Source: Chondrilla cf. caribensis
Lineage: Eukaryota; Porifera; Demospongiae; Chondrillida; Chondrillidae
Direction of reading: 5' to 3'
Length of the DNA: 57,500 nucleotides
Assembly (NCBI GenBank): GCA_964020155.1
Contig: OZ026556.1
Location: 3,302,501 to 3,360,000, forward strand
The notes under the pieces were generated by a model. That model was not told the origin of the DNA. It made no database searches and saw only the letters and a list, made by a program, of their open reading frames with translations. Positions 32,134 to 42,289 of this stretch are shown one piece after another (within the stretch, counting starts at the first letter, position 1; every line of letters starts with the position of its first letter). The position numbers were made by a program, and so were the translations under genes.

Positions 32134-33062
32134 TTACAGTTCATCTTTTGACTGCTTCTTTAAGACAAAAACTGGTTCATATGTTTTCATCCACGACACC
32201 TCCTTCGTTAAGAGGTCTTCGTTCCACCCGATCACCTCCAACTGTCTCCATCCTTTGAGTAGATGAGGAAGCCGTACCTCTCCATATCTCCTGTGCAGAT
32301 TCCACACAACCAAATCTGGACCTACATACATAGTGCAGCAGACAACATGTCTGTAAACAACATAACAACAAGGTAAACAATTTAACTCTGTACAACAGAG
32401 AAGGGAAGAGAATTGTCACAACATTCCCATCTGTGATGGTGACAATCAACTAACACACACTTTTTCTCATAACACTTAGCATAATAATTCACACTCGAGT
32501 ACAGCTAAACATCATCTCATACATACATGCATGCTCTCATGCATACACAAGTACATGAATGTGTGTTTGTATGCTCTACACCCAACCAATAAGTCACAAT
32601 GAAATCAGTTTCCCTACCTATTGGTACAGTTAGGTACATCCGTCCTCCTGGCTTCAACAAGGACAGTGAATGTTCCATTGCATTCAGATCACCATTGGGA
32701 TTTATTGGGTCTCCATAGCGACCAAGGCCATCATGATCAAAACTATATTATGTATAAAATGAAACATACTACGTATAATACATACTGTATAGCAGGGAAT
32801 TTCGCAGGACAAAATGTTTCGCAGATGGCTCAAAAAAATGATAATTCAAAGATAAAATTTTCGGCAGATGCTGGCCACAGTCACGTGATAGAACCACGAG
32901 AATGCCAAAATCATGGATTTCATTTTCGTGGATGTTAGGCCAACTGCAAAATCCACGAAACTTGTCCTGCGAAAATTTCCTGCTATATGGTACCTACATA
33001 CGTACGTACATACATGCATGTAGTATACATGAAGGGGTTTATCATGTACGTACACACATCAT

Positions 33063-33107
<45 letters not shown>

Positions 33108-34162
33108 AAATATTCTCATATATTATGTACATACACATAGTACATGCACACAAGGTCCTCATGGATACACAGTACAATGGCACATGCTCTGGTGCATATA
33201 CGTACATTCACACACATGTAATATGTACATACTCTCATGTATATGTACATACACCCTATACCTGGAAATAGAGAGCAGGGCATCAAAGGTGTAGTTCTCA
33301 GGCAGATCATGGGGTTGAATGGTGGTGATGGTAGGATGGTCATATGTCAGTTTATTATACTGTATAGTTATGTTTAAGTAGAGAGAGATAATAAACATCA
33401 ATGACAAAAGGAAATACACATAAAAGTAATATCAAGTATGTCTACTTGAACAACCTAACCTAACCTAACATTGTCTACGTCACTTTTCTCTTTGATACTG
33501 TTAACATTACAGGAATGGTATGTGTATATACAAGTGCTGGGACGATTAATTGATTACTCAATCGACATTCATTTCAAATCTGAATATTGTTAATAGTGCA
33601 AGCAAATTGATTGATCACAGGAAGTAATAAGCTAGTATAACAGGAAGCCACATCCACCTTATTATCCAAAACCTTCACTCCATGGGTTCAATTTTGTACT
33701 TCAAGAGCACCCCTGAGTGACTAGAACAGGAAGCCACCCCACCTTGCTATCCAGAACCTTTACTTCATTGATTCAAGTTTTGTATTTCAGGAGTAGTACC
33801 TGAATTCTGAAAAGGACTCTAAAGACTCCACATCACATCTATTGGATGACTACCCAGTCTAATAAGGTGGGAGTGGTTTCTGGTTATGCCTACTTAATTC
33901 TACTATTAAATATACATAAATCTACTTTTGGTGATTAATCAGTCAATCAATTAGATATAGGCACTGATAATTGATTTGAAATTACAGCCAATTCCCAGCA
34001 CTAGTATATACATACAGAGGAGTCTCAGCACAGAAATTCACAATGGAGCCACTCATACATACTGTGTGTACAACATAAAGTATTCTTGCATAATAATATT
34101 ATACACATCAAATACATGAGCGAGCATCTATGTATCAATGCACGCACGCACGCACGCACGCA

Positions 34163-34232
<70 letters not shown>

Positions 34233-35058
34233 CAAACACCCATACTGCATGATAACTGCTTGATAAACAGTATTCAAGATAATGAAAAAATGTTAATGCA
34301 CCATATATCACACACAATGGTACTGACCTCTATCACTGTGACAGAGCTTGCTCCCATGGCTAGTACTGACAATGACAAAGGAGCAAAGAGTGAATATTTG
34401 CAAATGCGACCACCATCAACGCAGACTCACCAATGCTCTCATACCAGGGTGACATTGATCCAAACACCGCCTTGCAGAGAGACAGGGAAGGGTTGATGTT
34501 GTCACGTGAGTACCAAAGAATGCTTGAGTAATACATATTGCACGTGTCTAATTTCAATGTGTGTGTCCATATACAATTTATACGTATGTACAATACACAC
34601 ATATCCATGTAAATGTATAAAACTTAGTACAGTAACTACAACAGCATGTCACATGCATAGTTGTTACATATCCATGTAAACAACTGAGACAGTGAGTGTG
34701 CACACACATGTACTCATTTGGATAGCTGAGATAGGAGGTTTACTGTACACCACATCCATACAATATGTACTGACGTACTACATTCATGTTTTTAATAGGA
34801 TAACGCAGCAATGCATGGATCAACCAGATATCTGATAATCTGACTGTCTTGCTTCCCTGAGGTTCTTTAGGCGGGGCAGGGATGGGAGCCCCACCCACAC
34901 TGTGCACCAGCTCCTTTGCTTTCTCTATCATGTGGACTATCTCATCCCGTGAGTACTTGAAGTGTGTCCCTGTTTCAACAAGAACATATAAATATGAGAT
35001 TTTTCACACTCTGTCTCTATCTTCCACATGTGGTATTTCACTGCTGCCTTATACACAT

Positions 35059-35099
<41 letters not shown>

Positions 35100-36242
35100 C
35101 ACATCACAGTTAGAGATCCAACCTTTTCCTTTATTACTGTCATCCACGAAGAAGAATTCCAGAGGTATTCTTCCACCCATTGTTAGAGAATCCACTATCT
35201 CCTCAGGAGGCTCCTCTGGTGGTGGATGGCTAGATGAATCACTCAGACTACTACCTTCTCCTAAGAGATACATCACAGAAGTACATATAAACGGTGTACA
35301 CATGTATCAACACAGCAACCTATATATATCAACTAGGATTTACAGTAATCCCATGAAGTCCAAACATGTGGCAGTGGAGACTGGTAGGGATCCCTGGTGC
35401 AGACCAGACCCCCAACCATGAGGATCTGCATGTGGTGTATTTCAAGACAAGAGGTCATAGAGTTGTAGACTCTATCTGTAGGAACCTTCAATAACTTTCA
35501 TCACATTAGGACTATGGGTTATTGTGTATAAGGGTCATGTGTTCTACTTTTATTTACAGATCTGTCTCCGTGTTCAATGGCCTTAATAACTATTGCTCCA
35601 GGCAACTCTTTTATAAGAGTATTGACAAGTGAAAGTTTCTACGTCAAGAATGTCCCTCTTTTCTACACAAAACCCTATTCTGTTCAAACATGCAAACTAG
35701 TACCATACCTCTGTGTAGACATGGCAGGCTGCCCCATAGCTGGGATCCTATCCCAATGTCTATAAGGTACATGTACGATGCATGGGGTAGTTCCCATCAC
35801 CATAACAATTTCAGTAATTTGGGAACAAACAGTTCACTAAATCAGAATGCTAAGCCTTCGAGGCCAACTCATGTATTCCGCTGGTAATGGGAACCCTCAG
35901 CTACAGCATACCTTACAGTGAAGCCAGCCACTTGCTTTCCGTGTGCTGGTTATTCACCAGTGATCGGAATTACCTCATTTTATCTTAACTTATGCATACG
36001 TTGGACAGCTCAAAACATAAGAGCTCGTGTACTACACTGTGCTTTACATGTTGAAAGACCCTGAAAGGTCTTGCCCGGTGTAATTGGGGCTGAATCCGGC
36101 CGTACTAAAACACACTAATACACATCTAGATAAATCAGCGTTCTCCAGCGACCACATACATACCAGGCTGAACATTCTGAGAAATCCAGAAATAGGTTAA
36201 TGTGATCATGAGATAATACAACGTCTTCGCGCTGAAAGACAT
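32134..36242 (-). CDS. DUF268 family protein (methyltransferase-like), membrane-anchored or secreted
   Basis: Eight exons on the minus strand: 36242-36164, 35260-35123, 34969-34762, 34522-34431, 34365-34328, 33359-33262, 32742-32618 and 32321-32134. They join in frame to 321 aa. Residues 8-20 are hydrophobic (LYYLMITLTYFWI): a signal peptide or anchor. The conserved core is CKAVFGSMSPWYESIVLAMGASSV, then SISSFDHDGLGRYGDPINPN, LKPGGRMYLTVPIG and WNLHRRYGEVRLPHLLKGW, the signature of DUF268 proteins, first named from Caenorhabditis. The fold resembles SAM-dependent methyltransferases (inference). The junction between exons 3 and 4 is the weak point: the only in-frame donor found (GTATGG) leaves about 14 unusual residues after IHALLRY, so the true exon 3 end may be earlier or a small exon may be missing. 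Confidence 0.85.
32790..32985. mobile_element. TIR element (family with TCACGTGA core), copy B
   Basis: The ends TAGCAGGGAATTTCGCAGGA and TCCTGCGAAAATTTCCTGCTA are inverted repeats. TA duplications flank the element at 32788-32789 and 32986-32987. It shares GCTGGCCACAGTCACGTGAT with copy A at 27330-27498. It lies in a DUF268 gene intron. The TIR is about 25-30 bp and there is no coding capacity. Confidence 0.85.
33065..33101. repeat. (CA)n microsatellite
   Basis: A short pure (CA)n in a DUF268 gene intron. Confidence 0.95.
33532..34003. mobile_element. hAT-like non-autonomous transposon, 472 bp, with exact 8-bp target duplication
   Basis: The identical 8-mer GTATATAC lies on both sides (33524-33531 and 34004-34011). 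The termini AAGTGCTGGGA and TCCCAGCACTA are inverted repeats, and the right end reads TAGTG outward, fitting the hAT YARNG rule. Subterminal inverted motifs (GATTAATTGATT and AATCAGTCAATCAATT) continue inward. The interior has a second pair of elements (AGGAAGCCACATCCACCTTATT repeated directly and inverted). There is no transposase frame. It lies in a DUF268 gene intron. Confidence 0.85.
34141..34230. repeat. (GCAC)n followed by (CA)n
   Basis: About six GCAC units at 34141-34164 grade into (CA)n to 34230, in a DUF268 gene intron. Confidence 0.95.
35057..35097. repeat. (CA)n microsatellite
   Basis: A short pure (CA)n in DUF268 gene intron 2. Confidence 0.95.
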
Positions 36243-36303
36243 TTTACCCGGTTCCATTGACAGGAGAGAATTATCGCCAGGATTGTGTGACTCATTGATT
36301 GTC
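36243..36303. promoter_or_regulatory. 61-bp head-to-head start region
   Basis: This is the interval between the DUF268 gene ATG (36242, minus) and the first ATG of the small membrane protein (36304, plus). The transcripts must share promoter sequence or overlap at their 5' ends. No recognised element is seen. Confidence 0.45.
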
Positions 36304-36663
36304 ATGACAAAATGGAGGTTTCGGGATATTGAAACAGGCGAAAGAAAACCGGGGACTTCTAACACTCGAAGGAGACACTCAAAACTGTCTCTGTATCTCA
36401 TAATCACAGCTTTACTCGTTCTAATAGCTTGTGTATTGGCCAATCTACTGGCCTTCGTCTACTTACACTCGCGTAGAGCGACTGTGATTTCTGCGGTGGT
36501 CAATAAGACATTGAGCGCTATAGACCGCGATATGGACCGCTACGGATCGATGATGGACCAGAGAGTGGCGGTTTTAGAGGACTTGAAATTGGCATTGAAA
36601 CAACTAGGACGAGAGCTTGAAGGGCGCAGTGACCTACATGTACAGGACAACAGACGTTTATAG
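36304..36663 (+). CDS. Small single-pass membrane protein with coiled coil, 119 aa
   Basis: A single open exon with the first ATG at 36304; the frame is open further back only from a TTG at 36283. A basic N-terminus (RRRHSK) precedes one transmembrane segment at about residues 31-53 (LYLIITALLVLIACVLANLL), then HSRR, a potential N-glycosylation site NKT, and a heptad-like region RDMDRYGSMMDQRVAVLEDL extending into LKLALKQLGRELEG. No known family is recognised. The divergent arrangement and clean membrane/coiled-coil architecture argue that it is real. It could also be the first exon of a longer gene, but no downstream exon is seen. Confidence 0.6.
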   Translation: MTKWRFRDIETGERKPGTSNTRRRHSKLSLYLIITALLVLIACVLANLLAFVYLHSRRATVISAVVNKTLSAIDRDMDRYGSMMDQRVAVLEDLKLALKQLGRELEGRSDLHVQDNRRL

Positions 36664-36990
36664 TAATCCCATGGTCATCGATGATTTTAACGAAAGAAAG
36701 CTATCCGCCTATATACGTAGGAGAGTTTATTTATAATTATTTAATCTTGTGTATATACTCATTTGTGTGTGCAAGTTTAATTATTATTACAGCAGAATTT
36801 ATTAATTTTATTTTTTTTAATATAGCTAATATGGAATGTTGAATACGCTCTGCTCACTTTAGAATGGATCTGCTTACAAGATACACTGTACCCATAATAG
36901 TGAGGAGGGTAGTACTGCATAGCTATAGGCATGTACTATAATACACTCTAGAAAACCCGTGGAGTATATTTATGTAACTATTATTATTAC

Positions 36991-37176
36991 ATTGCAAAGT
37001 CAGTATCCATAATTACAACCAAAAACAATTGAACTAAAAACACAGAAACAATTACTTAAATAGAAGTTTGTAGGGGGTTTGTTTGCATGTTCTAATGAAG
37101 GTTACAGTATAGTAGCCGAAACGTCAACCTTTTATTCAACTTTTTTGGTTGGAATCATGGATACTGACTTTGCAAT
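36991..37176. repeat. Inverted repeat with hammerhead-like core in the loop
   Basis: Arms of about 35 bp: TTGCAAAGTCAGTATCCAT (36992-37010) and ATGGATACTGACTTTGCAA (37157-37175) are exact inverses, and pairing continues with mismatches through AACCAAAAA/TTTTTTGGTT. The loop contains CTAATGA (37092-37098) and CCGAAAC (37116-37122). Confidence 0.7.
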
Positions 37177-37391
37177 GAACAACTGCCAACCACGATCGTC
37201 CCTTCGCGAGTATATTATTACATAATATTATTATAAAGTTGTTTTATCTGTGTAACATGTGTATTACATATGCTTGAATGTGTTTAGCCTTTGATTTTAA
37301 ACTTTGTATATAACAGTATAGTGCATGTGATCGTAATACCTGCACTGAACATGTTTTTTAGTGAAAACCCACAATGGTGCAGTGGTGTGTA

Positions 37392-37586
37392 CAGTATATG
37401 TACTCGTTAATCTGCCGCAATTGGTTTTCAAAGAATATGGTGGATTAACGTGTTTGGTGGATTAACTGGATATTCATTGGTACTTGTACATTATATTGGT
37501 ACTGGGAAATTGTGGCGGATTGAAAGGTTTGGTGGATAAAGTGGTGGCAGATTAACAAGATGAGGGAATTCTAGGGAAGTCCAGTG
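37392..37586. mobile_element. TA-flanked TIR element, second copy of the family at 45842
   Basis: Shares ACTCGTTAATCTGCC, TTTTCAAAGAATATGGTGGATTAAC and GGATTAACTGGATATTCATTGG with 45842-45998. The inverted ends are CTCGTTAATCTGCC and GGCAGATTAACAAG. TA lies at both outer edges. The right end is extended and diverged. Confidence 0.7.
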
Positions 37587-37796
37587 TATAGTCCAGGCAC
37601 TTGTCTATTGAGTTCTATGGTCAGATGCTAGGTACCATTTGTAGAATATACATGTACGTATGTGTAGCTAGTTCAAATAAGTTAAAAGGTCTATATTTGT
37701 AGTATCATCCATTGTTCATGTATCACTACTGAAGTTCAGTTCTCTATATTAGAGTAGTTGCTACCATCACTCCCTGTATATAATATATAGCTATTG

Positions 37797-38160
37797 AACA
37801 AGCTCCATCACACCCTCCACTAAACAAGCTCCATCGCTCCCTCCACTCCAACAAGCTCCTTCACTCCCCCCACTAAACAAGCTCCATCACTCCCTCCACT
37901 AAACAAGCTCCATCACTCCCTCCACTAAACAAAGCTCCATCACTCCCTCCACTAAACAAGCTCCATCACTCCCTCCACTCCAACAAGCTCCATCACTCCC
38001 TCCACTAAACAAAACTCCATCACTCCCCCCACTAAACAAGCTCCATCACTCTCTCCACTATATAAGCTCCATCACTCCCTCCACTTCTACAAGCTCCATC
38101 ACTCCCTCAACTAAACAAAGCTCCATCACTCCCTCCACTCCAACAAGCTCCATCACATAC
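37797..38160. repeat. Minisatellite, about 24-26-bp unit, about 14 copies
   Basis: The unit is approximately ACAAGCTCCATCACTCCCTCC followed by ACTAA or ACTCCA, with copy-specific substitutions. It is strongly pyrimidine-skewed. No open reading frame runs through it. Confidence 0.95.
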
Positions 38161-38467
38161 TCAACTGAATAAATCTCCCACACCATATCTGACATTATGC
38201 ATGTTTGTTATGTTTGTATACATTACTTAAACATAGACAATATCTCTATGCTTCAATGAAATAGTTAATAATTAAATTGATACACAACATTATGTTACAC
38301 ATACATACATTTTATACTCATAAGGAACCAAAAAGTGAACAGATATTTCATACACATAATAATACAGATCCTAAGCCTGAACTTGGAGTCACAAATACAT
38401 AATGACTTAAAAGGGATACAAAATGAACAGCGAGTGACAATGTTTCCCAGAAATGAAGAACGGGGAC

Positions 38468-39569
38468 TCATGAATACACATATCTGTAGACCTGCCATGC
38501 AAAGAGTCCCAATGTGAACAAGGCAATACAGTTGTGTAGTCTCTTTCTATAGCGGTCATTTCTGTACACCAAGATAAACAGCTGCTGTGGCTTGGAGAAC
38601 TCATCCCTAGGTATCTTTGACAGGGAACGGACGCCATAGTCAATTTGGTACTTACAGCAGGGATCGTACTGCCATGAAAAGCTGTACAAACCTGCACATA
38701 CTAGAGACACTATGCCAAACACACCGCCAGAGTAGATACATATTGGAGTTGGAAACATTCCCAATGCTGTCAGAGAAAAGAGTCCTGACAGAACAGATGA
38801 CTTGTGGAGAAAATTACCCATTCTTATCCATCGTACCACTTCAAACCCAAAATCTCTACACTCTAAGACAATAGTTGGGTACTTTCTTTCCATTGCATAT
38901 TCCAATTGGCACTCCAGAGTGTATCGCCGGTCCTTGTGGTTTTGATCCAAATCATGAATGATGTAATAGCTTTTCAAACCAACCTTGAGCCTATAGAATA
39001 AGATGAAGTGAAGTGTGTGAAGTCATAGATACTCTCACCATCCAGACTGATGGGGTAATGGGGTAATTTGAGACAGGTGCCTTTAATATAAGTTAATACT
39101 GATCTTCTGATAATAGTCCAGGACTGATCAATCCCCTATGTACGAAGATATCGCTGACACGAATTCGACTCGTTAACTGAGTTCTTTCGAATCGGCGGTT
39201 CGGAGTAAATCACCCTATTTCCCTGTACAGCTGTACATGTGGTGTGAGTTTAGGGGAAACTGAGTTAGTTTGTTGCCAAAACATATCGAAGAGGGGTCAC
39301 TAGGACGAATGGATATAACCGTTAAAAACCCGCTATAGGAGGAAATAGGGCCAAAACGGAAGACTACACGCAAACAGGTAGTATGTACGTACATATGTAA
39401 ACTCAACCCGACCCCTCAGACATGAGCACGGTTAAAATCAACGTAGATATGTGTCCGTTTAAAATGTATACATGTATACAACTTACTTCCTTTGGAATGG
39501 CGATGTATGATAAGGAGTGGCCTCAAATAGTATGCTACTTCTCAAACTATGTTGAACATTAGCCGCCAT
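38468..39569 (-). CDS. TMEM11: Transmembrane protein 11, mitochondrial
   Basis: Two exons, 39569-39487 and 38990-38468, joined in phase 2, give 201 aa (human 192). Family landmarks: YYIIHDLD; LECQLEYAME; RWIRMGNFLHKSSVLSGL; SFSWQYDPCCKYQIDY; LVYRNDRYRKRLHNCIAL. Hydrophobic segments lie at about 95-140 and near the C-terminus. TMEM11 is a mitochondrial membrane protein that associates with the MICOS/cristae-shaping machinery. The start MAANVQ lies 42 bp from the TOM1 start on the other strand. Confidence 0.95.
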
Positions 39570-39611
39570 ATTTATCGAGAGACACGTGACTTCCGCTGCT
39601 GATAAAGTAAA
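39570..39611. promoter_or_regulatory. 42-bp bidirectional start region of TMEM11 and TOM1 with E-box and ETS-like motif
   Basis: CACGTGAC at 39583-39590 (USF/TFE E-box) overlaps ACTTCCG at 39589-39595 (ETS/GABP half, CGGAAGT on the other strand). Both coding regions start within 42 bp, so the transcripts must initiate here or inside each other. Function is inference. Confidence 0.5.
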
Positions 39612-42236
39612 ATGGCGTCTCTATTTGGACTAGGAGCTTTCAACACTCAAATTGGTCAACGAGTTGGTGAGGATTTTAATGATAATAGACTTCTCGATTG
39701 GTTCTATTATTGTATAACCGAATATACAATTTTCATCATTGATAATTAACATTTTAATGCCATTTTATTTTCGTTAATCTGTTTATAGCGAAGGCCACCG
39801 ATAATGGAGCATCGGCGGGAGATTTACACTTACATCTGGAGATCTGCGATGCAATCAATGAGTCAGCTGACGGGTAAGTGTGTGATGTTGGAAAAATAGT
39901 GTTCGTAATCGTGCAACGGATAAATAAGATCCTGTAAATTCACCTATAGTAGCGTATATGCAATTCGCACTATACTGGGCTTACCGGACATGCTCGTCAT
40001 ACTCTAGAACGTATCTGAAGGTCTCCGAAAGTTGTATGAGTTGTCATGAAACTGTCACGGCTGTTTGAACCTCCTGCTCTGACGCTCGTTGTGCGAGTTT
40101 GTTGAAATTGTCCGCCGTGTAGTTACTCCATAGTTACTCCGTCTGGAGCCTCGAGTTGACATGCTCTGTGATATTTCCTCTTTTTTAACCGTTTTACCAA
40201 TTCATCCGTCAATTCAGCCCCACACTGACTTCTGCTCGGTAGTGAATTGACCATCCCATCATAGCCACTCTACTACATTGCGTAGTAAAGAGTGTCAATG
40301 ACCCCTTTGTGATTGGTACTAGGATAATTACTAGAAGTTTATTTGAATATTTATAAGACATATTGTTTGTGCCTGTGCTCGGATTAAGATGAGGATGTTG
40401 ATGGCAACTGAGCTAAAACCATGGTCATGTCTTGAGTTGTTGTGAACTTGACTGGAATCATCTTAATTGAGTATTCCCTTGCATAGCAGTACGATGACCT
40501 TTGCCACATTCTGCTGTGCTGTGATTCCATGACACTTGTGATGTCATTGATGAGCTTCTCATACCAAGGATACTCAATCCTATCCCATCTAACCAAAGAG
40601 ATTGTACTATGTAACCCTAGAGTATCCATATTTGTAGCAAAGAAATTGTACTATGTAACCCTGGAGTATCCATGTTTGTACCAAAGAGATTGTACTATGT
40701 AACCCTAGAGTATCCATGTTTGTACCCTATTACCCACTAAGTGTATGTGTACATAGTTGCTGTTTCACTATTCAGACTTGTTAGTGCATAATGGTATGCA
40801 TACTATAATGTATAGTACTCTCTACTATCGGCTGTTATTGTGTAGTGTGTATTACTGGTAGACTGATGTGAGGAAACATAATTCTCACTTTTTATAGAAA
40901 TATTGGAGCTTTCCATCAAAACATTTTTGTAGACTGCATGTGTCCAATCTGTTTCCCACGTTTGTGAATTTAATACTAATTAAATGCTTGAATTAATGGG
41001 GAATGTTTTGAAGGTTATTGATCACCTAAAACCTACCTAAACCCGAATCTCTGCATGTTACCCAATGCATGTTTGCATCAAGTACAAAATATCTATCACT
41101 TTTTACAAACAATTCAGTCATTGTCAATAATGATATTTTGCAGCCCGAAGGAAGCCGCTGCGGCTTTGAAGAAACGTCTTTCCAGTTCTGGGAGAAACTT
41201 TCATCAAATCAGCCTTGCACTCACTGTCCTGGAGACCTGTGTCAAGAACTGCGGTTATCGGTTCCACTGTAAGATTGCACAGAGAGACTTCCTCGCTGAA
41301 CTCACAAAGATTATCCAGAAAAAGGTTAGTACCTACGCACTGTATGGATATGTATTGATATATGTGCACAGGCTAGTAGACAATACGTGCGTATGTTTGA
41401 TACTGGCACTTTGCATTCATGTGTACATCCATACATGTATGCTTGTGTTCATGTACTTATGTGTATGGTAACTGTGCATGTGTGCATGTAAGTATGTATA
41501 TGAACATAAGTACATACATGTGTTTGCACCAATCATAATTTCATATGTGGCCACTCTCCAGAATAACCCTCCTCCACTGGTCCAAGAACGTATCCTGGGC
41601 CTCATACAAACTTGGGCTGATGCATTTCGCGGTAAGGAGGAGCTGCAAGCAGTAGTGGACCTCTACCAACAGTTGAAGGACGAGGACTGGGAATTCCCGC
41701 CTGTAGATCTGGACTCCATGGCACCTATCAACACTCCACAGCGAGTCAGTCCCCCGATATTACGTGTCGTGTACATGTCTGCATACACGCATGCTTACGT
41801 ATGTACATAGGTATGTGTACGTCATGTGCATGAAGCTGATGTGCACACATACCAATCTACCTTATCTACTTCATTGAAAAATTTGAATCATGTTTCCAGT
41901 GAATACTAACCATGATATTTTTTTTCCCATAATTGGACTGTTACGAGTGTTCAGTCACAGATATACCGTACACATACTCATGAATTGCACTTCAGGATTT
42001 GTTTCAGATGTGGGGCAGGGCTGTAGAGGATATTTTCTCCCCAATCTTCCAAACCTCTCATTTTGCGCTAAAAGGCTACCTATGTACCTATGCTCTACTG
42101 TTTGCCCCTTTGAGTATTGCTGTTATTGATTGCCTGTCATGAATGTACCAGAAATCTTGTTTTGTATGTATGTACTTGTATATATATGTTGTCTTATTGT
42201 AGAAAGTCCCTGACACTGAGCCAACCGTTCCTACAC

Positions 42237-42289
<53 letters not shown>

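Larger units (their letters stand above)
36664..38467. other. Gene-free spacer with repeats
   Basis: This 1.8-kb stretch, downstream of two converging genes, holds an inverted repeat (36991-37176), a TA-flanked TIR element (37392-37586) and a minisatellite (37797-38160). No coding exon is recognised. Confidence 0.65.
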
